A program made the translations under genes and the position numbers. A stretch of 64,000 nucleotides of DNA from Corynebacterium qintianiae (GTDB taxonomy: Bacteria > Actinomycetota > Actinomycetes > Mycobacteriales > Mycobacteriaceae), in NCBI RefSeq assembly GCF_011038645.2, contig NZ_CP064955.1, positions 1 through 64,000 on the forward strand, in the 5' to 3' direction. The notes under the pieces were generated by a model. It searched no databases, was not told where the DNA came from, and saw only the letters and a list, made by a program, of their open reading frames with translations. Shown in pieces: positions 56,321 through 64,000 of the stretch (position 1 is its first letter; the number at the start of each line of letters is the position of its first letter).

Positions 56321-57322
56321 TTAACCGTTGTCTGCGAATTTGTCCCACTCTGCCTCCAACGCGTGCCCGTTCGCACCGTAGATCGACGGAACCCCCCGGT
56401 AGTTGCCCGGCTGCGCGATGGTGGAGGTGCTGCCGTGGGCTAGGATGTGCTCCTGCGGCGATAGCTCACGGATGGCCACCAGCTCGATCCGGTTGGGGTG
56501 CTCGAAGACGAGGTCGGAATAGATCATCGGATCGTGCTGGCCGTCGTCGCCCACCAGCGTCCACGTGATGTTGGGGAAGTCGATGATGAGGTTGCGCAGC
56601 TGCACGCGCTTGTGCTCCGGGCCGGAACGGAACAGGCCGGTCGGGGTGGGGCCCCAGTCCGTGAGCAGCAGGGGGCCGCGGGGCAGGCGGTGTCGGCCGA
56701 TAAATTCGTCCAGGGTGTCGTAGGTGTTCCACGCGCCCGTGGACAGATAGAACACCGGGTCGTTCTCGTCGCGGAGAGCGTCGTAAAACTGCGCCATGCC
56801 CTCGACGGGCTGGCGGGTGTTGGTCTTTTTGACCCACGAGTTCCACGCGGCGAGCACGGCGCGCGGCAGCATCGTGACCATGATGGTGTCGTCCACGTCC
56901 GAGATAATGCCGCGGGTCACCTCGTCGGAGATGATCTGCAACGGGGCTACCTCCTCGACCCCGCTCAATGTGACGGTCACCGTCGCCTCGTGCCACCCCG
57001 GTTCGAGGCCGTGGTCGAGGATGAGGACCTCGAAATATCCGTCTTCGTTGGTGCGCGCCTCCACGCGTTGGTCGCCCAGTTCGACGGCCACGGGGGTCTC
57101 CGGCACCGGGGCGGTCATGAACTGGCGCCAGCCGCGCTGCACGGCGTTGTCTTTTTCCTCCGGGTTCTGCATGAGAACCCGGCCGACCACTCGGGCGCGC
57201 TTGGGGCTGCCGTAGCCCGTGTAACCGGTCGCCTCGGGGACCCACTGGGCGCGTGCTTTACGACGCACCCCGGAGCGCACGAGGCGCCTCTCCGTCAATC
57301 GGACGATGTCTGCTAGACCCAT
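56321..57322 (-). CDS. App1-type phosphatidate phosphatase domain protein (DUF2183)
   Basis: A 333-residue protein with the DUF2183/APP1 catalytic domain. SDVDDTIM supplies the DxDxT nucleophile, YLSTGAWNTYD and HKRVQLRNLI follow, and LVGDDGQHDP gives the last acidic motif. Yeast App1 dephosphorylates phosphatidate. The bacterial role is not known. No signal peptide. It starts 33 nt from the divergent AMP nucleosidase gene and is followed by the lipoprotein. Confidence 0.88.
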   Translation of the reverse strand: MGLADIVRLTERRLVRSGVRRKARAQWVPEATGYTGYGSPKRARVVGRVLMQNPEEKDNAVQRGWRQFMTAPVPETPVAVELGDQRVEARTNEDGYFEVLILDHGLEPGWHEATVTVTLSGVEEVAPLQIISDEVTRGIISDVDDTIMVTMLPRAVLAAWNSWVKKTNTRQPVEGMAQFYDALRDENDPVFYLSTGAWNTYDTLDEFIGRHRLPRGPLLLTDWGPTPTGLFRSGPEHKRVQLRNLIIDFPNITWTLVGDDGQHDPMIYSDLVFEHPNRIELVAIRELSPQEHILAHGSTSTIAQPGNYRGVPSIYGANGHALEAEWDKFADNG

Positions 57323-57342
57323 GGGAATTCACGATAGTTCAG

Positions 57343-57348
57343 TAGGGT
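57343..57348 (+). promoter_or_regulatory. -10 box of a leaderless transcript (amn)
   Basis: TAGGGT, 7 nt before ATG 57356. Confidence 0.5.
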
Positions 57349-57355
57349 GGCACGT

Positions 57356-58705
57356 ATGGAGAGGGTCGAAAGCGTTGAGGCGGGCGTCGATAAGCTGATC
57401 GAGCTTTACGATGCATCGTGCCAGCTCGCGCGCGACGTCGTCGCGTCGGGGGATTACACGGCTTACAACCACGTCCTCTATCCCAAGATCGCCGTCGAGA
57501 TCACCGAGTGGGTGCCGGTGGACCGGGGTGAACCCTTCGGCTACGTCGACCAGGCCGGCACGTATTCCGCCGCCCTGTCGAGGCCCGACCTGATGGCGCC
57601 GTACCTGACCAGCCAGCTGCGCGCCCTGTGCGCCAACTACGAAACGCAGCTCCGCGTCGGGTACTCCGACATCCGTATCCCGCCCGAGTACATCCGCGGT
57701 GTCGAAGGCCTGTCTGAGGTGCGCGCGTCATACTCCGACTCGGTTCCCCGCCCCACGCTCGACGACGTCCACGACGGCATTATCGACGGGGAGTGGGAGT
57801 GGTTCCACGGCCCCGAGAAGCCCCTGTTCCACTTCGGGCCGCAGCGCTTCGACATCGCCTGCGCGCGTATCGAGCACTACACCGGCATCTCGGTTGATTC
57901 CGTGCAGCGCTACATCCTGTTCACCAACTACGACATGCACACCCGGGAGTTCGTCAATTTCGCGGAGCGCGCTCTGGAGAAGGAGGGCACCCGCTACACA
58001 AAGCTCATCCAGGCGCACGATGAGTCGCGCCAGATGCCGCGCTTCGACCTCGTCACCGACGACGGCGACGGCATCACCATGATCAACATCGGGGTCGGAC
58101 CGTCGAACGCGAAGACCATCACCGACTGCCTGGCGGTGCTGCGGCCGGAGGCGTGGATCATGATCGGCCACTGCGCGGGCATGGACGGCCGCATGCGCAT
58201 CGGCGACCTCATCCTGGGCAACGCCTACGAGCGCCGTGACAATCTTCTCGACGACCACATCCGCCGCGACCAGCCCATCCCCGCTGTGCCGGAGATCCAG
58301 CGGACCCTGGAGAAGATGGTGGAGAAGATCTACGGCGAGGACCCCTCGCTGATGCGCACCGGCACCGTGCTGTCCACCGGTGACCGGAACTGGGAGTGGA
58401 AGTCGCCGCAGGAGCTGTGGAACTGGCTGCGCGGCTCCACCGCGGCGGCCGTGGACATGGAGTCGTGCACGATCGCCGCCAACGGCTACCGCTACCGCGT
58501 GCCCTACGGCACCCTGCTGGCGGTGTCGGACCTGCCGCTGCACGCCGTGCCGAAGCTGCCGGCCGGGGCCCAGGCCTTCTACTCCAACTCGAAGGAGGCG
58601 CATGTGATGTGCGCGGTCAAGGCGATGGAGAAGCTGGCGAAAAACCCCGAGCGCCTGCGCACCCGCAAGTTGCGCCGCACCATCGGCGAGGTGCCGCTGC
58701 GCTGA
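57356..58705 (+). CDS. amn: AMP nucleosidase
   Basis: Amn splits AMP into adenine and ribose-5-phosphate, tuning adenylate levels. The 449-residue protein has the N-terminal AMP nucleosidase domain (YPKIAVEITEWVPVDRG, PLFHFGPQRFDIACARI) and the C-terminal PNP-type catalytic domain (GVGPSNAKTITDCLAVLRPE, MIGHCAGMDGRMRIGD, and AVDMESCTIAANGYRY with the catalytic Glu). Start ATG 57356 is preferred to GTG 57347, since a -10 box lies 7 nt before it. It overlaps the sirtuin gene by 1 nt. It contains one 12-mer repeat copy. Confidence 0.93.
   Translation: MERVESVEAGVDKLIELYDASCQLARDVVASGDYTAYNHVLYPKIAVEITEWVPVDRGEPFGYVDQAGTYSAALSRPDLMAPYLTSQLRALCANYETQLRVGYSDIRIPPEYIRGVEGLSEVRASYSDSVPRPTLDDVHDGIIDGEWEWFHGPEKPLFHFGPQRFDIACARIEHYTGISVDSVQRYILFTNYDMHTREFVNFAERALEKEGTRYTKLIQAHDESRQMPRFDLVTDDGDGITMINIGVGPSNAKTITDCLAVLRPEAWIMIGHCAGMDGRMRIGDLILGNAYERRDNLLDDHIRRDQPIPAVPEIQRTLEKMVEKIYGEDPSLMRTGTVLSTGDRNWEWKSPQELWNWLRGSTAAAVDMESCTIAANGYRYRVPYGTLLAVSDLPLHAVPKLPAGAQAFYSNSKEAHVMCAVKAMEKLAKNPERLRTRKLRRTIGEVPLR
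57384..57395 (+). repeat. 12-mer GCGTCGATAAGC, copy 9
   Basis: Exact copy near the start of amn (Gly-Val-Asp-Lys-Leu frame). Confidence 0.85.
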
Positions 58706-59637
58706 TGGAATTTACCGATCCCGCCGTCGAGATGGCGCACCGCAGCGCGATCCGTTCCATCGAAAGGGTGGTTTCCGAGACGGTGGAACCGACGGAGCCC
58801 AACCGCGCCTTGGACGCTGTCGTAAACATGCTCCGTAACCCGAAAGTACTGGTCATCACCGGCGCGGGCGTGTCCACCGAGTCGGGCATCCCGGATTACC
58901 GCTCTCCCGGGGGCCGCCTCTCGGTGGGTCGGCCGATGACGTACCAGGAGTTCGCGCACTCTCCGGCCGCAGTGCGCCGCTACTGGGCCCGCGCGTTCGT
59001 GGGCATTCGCTTCATGCGCGCCGCCCGGCCCAACCGCGCCCACTTCGCGCTCGTCGAACTGGAGCGCGCCGGGCTGATCAGCGGCGTCGTCACCCAGAAC
59101 GTCGACGGTTTGCACGCCGACGCGGGCAGCCAGCGGGTCATCGCACTGCACGGCGGCATGGACAGCATCGTGTGCCTTGACTGCGGTTACACGGAAAAGC
59201 GCGAGCTTTTCGACGCCCGCCTGGCCGACGCCAACCCCGGTTACGCCGAGTCCGTCCGTGTCGAGGGCTCCATGATCAACCCCGACGGTGACGTGGAGTT
59301 GCGGGACGAGGACGTGGAGCGCTTCCGTATGATCGCCTGCGCCTCGTGCGGCGGCTCCCGCCTCAAGCCCGATGTGGTCTACTTCGGTGAGAACGTGCCG
59401 CGCGAGAGGAGAAGCGCCGCAAATGAGTGGCTCGAGCAATCGACCGGAGCCATCGCGATCGGCACCTCGCTGGCCGTGATGAGCGGCTACCGGCTCGTCC
59501 TCGACGCCCTCGCCCTGGGCAAACCTGCGGCCGTGATCAACGGCGGGCCCGGGCGGGCCGACCCCAAAGTGGGTACGGTGTGGCGCACCAGCGTCGGCGA
59601 CGCATTGGACGCTGTTCTCGATGCCGCCGGGCTCTGA
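58705..59637 (+). CDS. NAD-dependent protein deacylase, sirtuin family
   Basis: A 310-residue Sir2-family enzyme, consuming NAD+ to remove acyl groups from lysine. Motifs: GAGVSTESGIPDYR, TQNVDGLHADAG, the catalytic His in ALHGGMD, zinc Cys pairs CLDCGY and CASCGG, and IGTSLAVMSGYRLV. The order resembles SIRT4-like class II sirtuins. The gene is coupled to amn by TGATG overlap. Confidence 0.92.
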   Translation: MEFTDPAVEMAHRSAIRSIERVVSETVEPTEPNRALDAVVNMLRNPKVLVITGAGVSTESGIPDYRSPGGRLSVGRPMTYQEFAHSPAAVRRYWARAFVGIRFMRAARPNRAHFALVELERAGLISGVVTQNVDGLHADAGSQRVIALHGGMDSIVCLDCGYTEKRELFDARLADANPGYAESVRVEGSMINPDGDVELRDEDVERFRMIACASCGGSRLKPDVVYFGENVPRERRSAANEWLEQSTGAIAIGTSLAVMSGYRLVLDALALGKPAAVINGGPGRADPKVGTVWRTSVGDALDAVLDAAGL

Positions 59638-59643
59638 GCCGGT

Positions 59644-59649
59644 TACACT
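59644..59649 (+). promoter_or_regulatory. -10 box of a leaderless transcript (small secreted protein)
   Basis: TACACT then 7 nt to ATG 59657. Confidence 0.65.
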
Positions 59650-59656
59650 TCTGCGC

Positions 59657-59926
59657 ATGACGCACACAAAGTCCCGCATGACCGCCGCTACCGCTGCTGC
59701 CGCCCTCGCCCTGACTCTTTCCCCCTCGATCGCGGACGCTCAGTCCACGACGACGAAGGACGAGGGTTCCTCCCTGGGCGGCCTGCTCTTCGGCACCGGT
59801 GAGAACGAAAAGTCCACGCCGGAGAAGATCGTGGTCATTCTGGGTATTGTCACCTTCATCATCAACGCCATAAGCACCGGCGGCCCGATGATTCAGCAGC
59901 TGCTTTCCCAGATCGCACCCCGCTAG
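59657..59926 (+). CDS. Small secreted protein, function unknown
   Basis: An 89-residue exported protein. Signal peptide (MTAATAAAALALTLSPSI) with cleavage at ADA-Q (about residue 28), a polar stretch and a hydrophobic segment IVVILGIVTFIINAI before the C terminus. Similar in size and shape to the 10686 gene product. No family recognised. Confidence 0.7.
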   Translation: MTHTKSRMTAATAAAALALTLSPSIADAQSTTTKDEGSSLGGLLFGTGENEKSTPEKIVVILGIVTFIINAISTGGPMIQQLLSQIAPR

Positions 59927-59945
59927 CCCACGTACTCTAGGGCGC

Positions 59946-60539
59946 ATGGACGCTCTCCTCTTTGGGCTCTCCGGCGTGGTGCTGGAACCCAGAACAGCAG
60001 CAGGACGCTCCCGGGTGGAGCGCGCCGCCGGCGCACTGGACACGGACAGGTTCTGGTCGGTGTACCGGGACCTGCGTCCCGCCTACGACATCGGTGACGT
60101 CTCCGACGTGCGCTGGTGGCAGCAAGTTGCCATCCGCGCCGGGTTGGATGATCCGGACATTCAGGAAGCCGTCGCGGCGGACGCGGACACGTTGTCCGAG
60201 GCGCGCCGCGACATGGTGGACTGCCTTCTCGGCCTTGTCGACGTCGGATGGGCGTGCGGGGTGGTGGACAACGCTCCCGCGGTCGTCGCGGCGCACCTGC
60301 GCGCTGCGCATCCGTGGCTTGGCGAGCTCGATGCGGTCACCTTCTCCTGCGACATCGGCGTGGCCAAGCCGGATCCCGCCGTCTACCGCGTCGCCGTGGA
60401 AGCGATGGGGGCGAAACTGACCAGCACCGTCTACTTCGACCACCGCGAGGACTGGGTCGAGGCAGCGCGCCGATTGGGCATGCGTGCGGTGCTGTTTACC
60501 TGCGCCCCCGACGTACGAAAGGCATTGGAATCCCTGTGA
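59946..60539 (+). CDS. HAD-superfamily protein with degenerate active site
   Basis: A 197-residue HAD fold. The nucleophile motif should read FDLDG; here it is FGLSGVVLE, so both catalytic Asp are lost. Motif II has Asp in place of Ser/Thr (GVVDNAP), while motif III Lys (AKPDPAVY) and the acidic motif IV (YFDHREDW) remain. Phosphatase activity is unlikely, and a structural or regulatory role is inferred. TACTCT at 59933-59938 gives a leaderless start at 59946. It overlaps the gamma-carbonic anhydrase-like gene by 4 nt (GTGA). Confidence 0.8.
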   Translation: MDALLFGLSGVVLEPRTAAGRSRVERAAGALDTDRFWSVYRDLRPAYDIGDVSDVRWWQQVAIRAGLDDPDIQEAVAADADTLSEARRDMVDCLLGLVDVGWACGVVDNAPAVVAAHLRAAHPWLGELDAVTFSCDIGVAKPDPAVYRVAVEAMGAKLTSTVYFDHREDWVEAARRLGMRAVLFTCAPDVRKALESL

Positions 60540-61060
60540 TTTACAGCTTCGAATCCAAGACACCCGATATCCATCCGAGCGCCTATATCGCCCCCGAGGC
60601 GACGATCGTCGGCGACGTCACCGTCGGTGAGGACGTCAGCGTGTGGCCGGGAGCGGTCATTCGCGGTGACGTCGGCCCGATCAGGATCGGAGCCCGCTGC
60701 AACATCCAGGACGGCTGCGTCATCCACGTCGACACGGGCGGTGAGACGGTGCTGGAGGAAGATGTCACCGTCGGGCACTTGGCGATGATCCATTCATGCC
60801 ACATCGAGTCGGCGTGCCTGATCGGCATGAGCGCCACGGTGCTGTCGCGTTCCCGGGTGGGCGAGGGCTCGATTGTCGGCGGGGGAGCGGTGGTCTTGGA
60901 GGGCCAGGACGTCCCGCCGTTCACGGTCGCGGCGGGTGTTCCCGCGAAGGTGCGCAAGCAGCTGCCGGAGGAGTCGCGCGAGGACCGTGTCGCGCACGCC
61001 GCCTCGTACGTGGCGTTAGGGCGCCGCCACCGCGAGGGGCTCGCGGAGCACGAAGTCTAG
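60536..61060 (+). CDS. Gamma-carbonic anhydrase-like hexapeptide-repeat protein
   Basis: A 174-residue left-handed beta-helix protein with hexapeptide repeats (VGEDVSVWPGAVIRGDVGPI, IGARCNIQDGCVIHVD). Metal-binding His residues in CVIHVD, VGHLAMIHSCHI are present, as in the gamma-carbonic anhydrase/YrdA group. The catalytic role is uncertain in this subgroup. The GTG start is coupled to the HAD gene. It overlaps the convergent ROK gene by 45 nt. Confidence 0.85.
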   Translation: MIYSFESKTPDIHPSAYIAPEATIVGDVTVGEDVSVWPGAVIRGDVGPIRIGARCNIQDGCVIHVDTGGETVLEEDVTVGHLAMIHSCHIESACLIGMSATVLSRSRVGEGSIVGGGAVVLEGQDVPPFTVAAGVPAKVRKQLPEESREDRVAHAASYVALGRRHREGLAEHEV

Positions 61061-62083
61061 GGCGACGGCGCGGGCGATGTCTCGCACCACCTCGCGGTGG
61101 GTCGGGATCATCCGCAGCTCGACGGACGCCCCTGCCTCGCGCACCGCGCGGGCGAAGGGCGCGGGGGCCAGGGGGTCGCCGATAAATGCGCTGCCCGCCA
61201 CCACAACGGTGGTCGGCGCGTGCTCCGCGCTGAGTTTGGCGGCTAGCGTCCCGAGTTGCCGGGCGCGGTTGTCCAGTGCTCCGCGGGTGGTGTCCTTGTG
61301 GGCGGCGTCGGTGACGGCGTCGTGAAGCGTGCGAATCCCATCAATGTTGATCGAGTCAATCAGGCCCTGCGTGGTCAGGTCGTCGCGGGCCACGCTGACG
61401 GGCAGAACACCCTCCGGAGTGGAAATGGCGCAGCCAATGGAGTCGTCGGCGAACAGTGCCATGACGGACTCGTCGCCCAGAGACGGCGTGGACTGGATCT
61501 CGGAGCCCACGATCGCGGCCGCGGCCGACGTGACCACGACGGGGACGGAGAACTGCTCGCGCAGTTGCGCACCGATTTCCACGCCGCGCCACCCGAGGTT
61601 GGGTGCGTAGACTTCGCCGTTGCCCGTCACGGTTCCCGAGGTTGTCACGCCTACGGTGGCGAGAGGGCGGTGGACCCCGGTGGTCAGCCGGTTCAGCGCC
61701 GCCATGAGGTGCTGGATGAAGTCGTCCTGGCTCAGTTGGGCGACGGCGGTGTCGACGTCGACGCTGCGCAGCGTGCGGCCCTTGAGGTCGAACAGCGCGA
61801 TGTAGGTCGACTGCGTGCCCACGGAGATACCTGCGTGGATCGCGTGCGGCTCGGCCAGCTCGAGCGGGATGGTGGGGCGGCCGCGCCCCCGCGACAGCGC
61901 GAGGTCCGCGCGCTCGGCCACGTACCCGTACTTGGTCAGCGCCGCCACCGCGCGGGTGATGGTCGGCTGGCTCAACCCCGTCGCTTCGACGAGTTCGCTT
62001 CTCGACGTCAACTCCCCGAGCCTGACCAAGTGCAGACATTTCGCCGCTGGGCTGCACGGGCGGGAAAAGGGAAGTGTCGCCAT
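61016..62083 (-). CDS. ROK-family transcriptional regulator
   Basis: A 355-residue protein with an N-terminal winged helix (LHLVRLGELTSRSELVEATGLSQPTITRAV) and a C-terminal ROK sugar-kinase-like domain. The ATP/phosphate motifs are partly kept (SVGTQSTYIALFDLKG), but no typical ROK zinc motif is seen, and no kinase activity is expected. Such regulators sense sugars. The 3' end overlaps the convergent neighbour by 45 nt. Start ATG 62083 (MATLPFSRP). Confidence 0.82.
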   Translation of the reverse strand: MATLPFSRPCSPAAKCLHLVRLGELTSRSELVEATGLSQPTITRAVAALTKYGYVAERADLALSRGRGRPTIPLELAEPHAIHAGISVGTQSTYIALFDLKGRTLRSVDVDTAVAQLSQDDFIQHLMAALNRLTTGVHRPLATVGVTTSGTVTGNGEVYAPNLGWRGVEIGAQLREQFSVPVVVTSAAAAIVGSEIQSTPSLGDESVMALFADDSIGCAISTPEGVLPVSVARDDLTTQGLIDSINIDGIRTLHDAVTDAAHKDTTRGALDNRARQLGTLAAKLSAEHAPTTVVVAGSAFIGDPLAPAPFARAVREAGASVELRMIPTHREVVRDIARAVALDFVLREPLAVAAP

Positions 62084-62111
62084 AGATGAATATAATATCA
62101 TTAGTCTAGAC

Positions 62112-62140
62112 CGCTTTGTCCATTCATGTCAGACAAAGCG
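62112..62140. promoter_or_regulatory. Inverted repeat in the ROK/DUF885 gap
   Basis: CGCTTTGTC (62112-62120) and GACAAAGCG (62132-62140) form a perfect 9-bp repeat around 11 nt. GTCTAGAC (62104-62111) is a further 8-bp palindrome. Likely operator of the ROK regulator. Confidence 0.6.
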
Positions 62141-62197
62141 TCCCATGACCTCCGCGAACATGCCACCGCGGGCAGCTCTGCGATACACTGTGCCATC

Positions 62198-63856
62198 ATG
62201 ACCTCTGCGCACACCGGGAGAGCCCCGTCCCTGCTGGATGCGACCTGCGAGGATTTTGTTTACGACCTCGTGGCGCTTTCCCCGACGTTGGGGACCCGCA
62301 TCGGCATCGAGGGGCACGACCACGACCTGCAGGACTTCAGCCCCGCCTACTGGGAGGACGTGGCGGACCGGGTCCGGGACCTGCTCGCCGATGTCGACGC
62401 GCTGAACGATTCCACAGACGAATCTGACGATGACGACAATTTCGACCAGGCGGACACGTTGACTGCGGCCATCCTGCGCGACCGTATGACGCAGGAGCTC
62501 GACCTGCACCACCGCGGTGAGGACCTGCGGATGCTGAACAACATCGACTCGCCGGTGCAGCACATCCGTGAGGCCTTCAGCCTGATGCCGAAGAGCAGCG
62601 CCGAAGACCTTGAGAACGTCGAGTCGCGTCTGTCCAAGGTCCGCGACGCCCTGGCCGGTTACCGCGAGTCCCTCGCCGAGGCCGCGAGCCAGGGCGACGT
62701 GGCCACGCACCGCCAGATCGATGCAGTGATCAGCCAGTGCGAGGCGCTCGGGGACGAAGGCTCCATGTTGGAGCGCCTCGGTGTGGCGTCCGAATCGAGC
62801 GTCGTGCACGACGCCAAGAACTCCTTCCAGGACATGGCGGACTGGCTGTCCACCGAGCTCTCCCCGATGGCCCCGCACGAAGACGGCGTGGGGCGCGACC
62901 GCTACGAGTTCTTCTCCCAGTTCTTCCTCGGCCGCAAGGTCGACCTCGACGAGGCCTACGAGTGGGCCCTGGAGAGCTTGCGTGAGGTGGTTCTCCAGGA
63001 GGCGGAACTCACCCGCTCCATGTTCGATGCGCCGACGACCATCCACGCCGCTTTCCGCAAACTCAACGAAGACGAGCGCTACACGCTGCGCACCTCCGGC
63101 GAGCTGCTGGATTGGATGGCCGAATCCACCCGCGAGGCCTACGCGGTCCTGCAGAACAACTGCTTCACCATTCCCGACGGCGTGCAGCGCCTCGACTGCG
63201 CCATCGACCCCGCCGGGACAGGTGGGCTCTACTACACACAGCCGAGCGACGACATGGTTCGCCCCGGCACGCTGTGGTGGTCCATGCCAGAGGGCAGGGA
63301 CTCGCTGCACACCTGGCACGAGCTGACTCATATCTTCCACCAGGGCGCGCCTGGCCACCACGTCCAGTTCGCCACGGCGCTGACCCAGCGCACCACCCTG
63401 AACCTGTGGCGCCGCAGCGTCAACGTCAACGCGGCGCATGCCGAGGGCTGGGCGCTCTACGCCGAGCAGCTCATGAGCGAGTACGGCTACTTCGACGAAC
63501 CGGCCAAGCAGCTGGGCCACCTGGACTCGAAGCGCCTCCAGCTCGCCCGCGTCGTCGTGGACATCGGGGTCCACCTGCACAAGAAAACGCCGGACAAGAC
63601 CGGCGTCTGGGACGCGCAGTACGCCAAGGCGTTTTTGCGCGACAACACCGCGATGCCGGAGTCCCGCGTCAGCTTCGAGCTCGACCGCTACATGGGGTGG
63701 CCCGGCCAGGCCCCCGCCTGTTCGGTGGGCTACCGGGCGTGGCTGAAGCTTCGCGACGACGCCCTCGCCCAGGGCATGAACTTGCGCGACTTCCACGACC
63801 GGGCTCTGCGTCTGGGTTCCATGCCGATGGACTTGCTCGCGCAGGAGCTCCTATAG
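62198..63856 (+). CDS. DUF885 family protein, predicted metal-dependent hydrolase
   Basis: A 552-residue DUF885 protein, expected to be a zincin-like peptidase or hydrolase. Conserved segments: RGEDLRMLNNIDSPVQHIRE, the metal region HELTHIFHQGAPGHHVQ, AHAEGWALYAEQLMSEYGY with the third-ligand Glu, and the C-terminal YRAWLKLRDDA. The usual HExxPGHH reads HQGAPGHH here, with an HELTH just before. Start 62198 follows TACACT (62184-62189) by 8 nt. An upstream ATG in frame lies inside the operator region and is less likely. Confidence 0.88.
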   Translation: MTSAHTGRAPSLLDATCEDFVYDLVALSPTLGTRIGIEGHDHDLQDFSPAYWEDVADRVRDLLADVDALNDSTDESDDDDNFDQADTLTAAILRDRMTQELDLHHRGEDLRMLNNIDSPVQHIREAFSLMPKSSAEDLENVESRLSKVRDALAGYRESLAEAASQGDVATHRQIDAVISQCEALGDEGSMLERLGVASESSVVHDAKNSFQDMADWLSTELSPMAPHEDGVGRDRYEFFSQFFLGRKVDLDEAYEWALESLREVVLQEAELTRSMFDAPTTIHAAFRKLNEDERYTLRTSGELLDWMAESTREAYAVLQNNCFTIPDGVQRLDCAIDPAGTGGLYYTQPSDDMVRPGTLWWSMPEGRDSLHTWHELTHIFHQGAPGHHVQFATALTQRTTLNLWRRSVNVNAAHAEGWALYAEQLMSEYGYFDEPAKQLGHLDSKRLQLARVVVDIGVHLHKKTPDKTGVWDAQYAKAFLRDNTAMPESRVSFELDRYMGWPGQAPACSVGYRAWLKLRDDALAQGMNLRDFHDRALRLGSMPMDLLAQELL

Positions 63857-64000
63857 TCGCCGGAGGACCTGCGGGAGGTACGCGGCGAAAAGGAGCACGC
63901 CGATCAGGCGGATGAGCTGGATTGCAATCACCGCGGGTCCGGCACCGCCTTCGGCCGAAAGCGCCAGCACCGTCTCCAGGGCGCCGGGGCTCGTGGCCAG
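63851..64000 (-). CDS. AbrB-family transporter, C-terminal part (partial)
   Basis: The last 49 residues of a gene cut by the window edge. The fragment reads TSPGALETVLALSAEGG, then two-thirds of a membrane helix (AVIAIQLIRLIGVLLFAAYL). The conserved TSPGALE motif and following helix match the AbrB duplication type of membrane transporter (PF05145). Its 3' end overlaps the DUF885 gene by 6 nt. Confidence 0.65.
   Translation of the reverse strand: MATSPGALETVLALSAEGGAGPAVIAIQLIRLIGVLLFAAYLPQVLRRL

Noticed and set aside
62129-63796. 555-codon frame opposite the DUF885 gene
   Set aside because: Antisense shadow; no motif, no promoter.

Overview
The window is the replication-origin end of a high-G+C actinobacterial chromosome, almost certainly a Corynebacterium. 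The order dnaA-dnaN-recF-dciA(DUF721)-gyrB ... gyrA-DUF3566-tRNA-Ile-tRNA-Ala, the cluster crgA / pknB-pknA-pbpA-rodA-pstP-fhaB-fhaA / tRNA-Leu, the bioB-bsaP pair with BioQ-type boxes, and many genes that start 6-8 nt after a TANNNT -10 box (leaderless transcripts) all fit that genus. No rRNA operon, CRISPR array, prophage or complete insertion sequence was seen.

Layout. 0-5.6 kb: DnaA boxes before dnaA and between dnaA and dnaN (oriC), then the replication genes. 5.7-15.2 kb: gyrB and gyrA with a small accessory segment between them (hydrolase, DUF222/HNH protein, two small secreted proteins, an antitoxin plus degenerate Doc-like toxin pair). 15.3-16.9 kb: tRNA-Ile, tRNA-Ala and a second tRNA-Ala, with a RhuM-Fic/Doc gene and a coupled 37-codon ORF between the two alanine tRNAs. 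17-22 kb: DoxX-like protein, DUF1541 lipoprotein, a YhgE/Pip membrane protein with a degenerate ABC ATPase, and their divergent TetR regulator. 22.4-26.9 kb: metF-metE, cyclophilin, rhomboid protease. 26.9-27.1 kb: a second DnaA-box cluster. 27-38 kb: a large secreted protein, then the cell-wall, division and Ser/Thr-kinase cluster on the minus strand. 38-46 kb: tRNA-Leu with a transposase remnant behind it, a TetR/hydrolase pair with twin operators, a frameshifted solute-binding protein gene, CDF transporter, manA, zinc alcohol dehydrogenase and two tiny porin-like peptide genes. 46-53 kb: an unknown protein with an internal duplication, a glutaminase-STAS-SRPBCC fusion, a TetR, a GH13 glycosidase, a secreted protein and an M20 peptidase. 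53-55 kb: TetR, bioB-bsaP, cspA. 55-64 kb: beta-lactamase-like lipoprotein, App1 phosphatase, AMP nucleosidase-sirtuin, a catalytically degenerate HAD protein coupled to a gamma-carbonic anhydrase-like protein, ROK regulator, DUF885 protein and the 3' end of an AbrB-type transporter.

How the parts work together. DnaA, DciA, the sliding clamp, RecF and gyrase serve initiation and fork progress. FhaA, FhaB, PstP, RodA, PbpA, PknA and PknB form one overlapping transcription unit that couples peptidoglycan synthesis at the cell pole to phospho-signalling. metF-metE make methionine. bioB-bsaP make biotin under apparent BioQ control.

The most unusual signal is not a gene. The 12-mer GCGTCGATAAGC occurs nine times exactly, on both strands. 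Eight copies lie in genes, read in four different codon contexts and including the rare Ile codon ATA, and one lies between genes. Base composition alone predicts far fewer than one copy, so this looks like a DNA-level signal of unknown function. Start codons were moved from the longest possible ORF wherever a ribosome binding site, a leaderless -10 box or a gene overlap pointed to another start.
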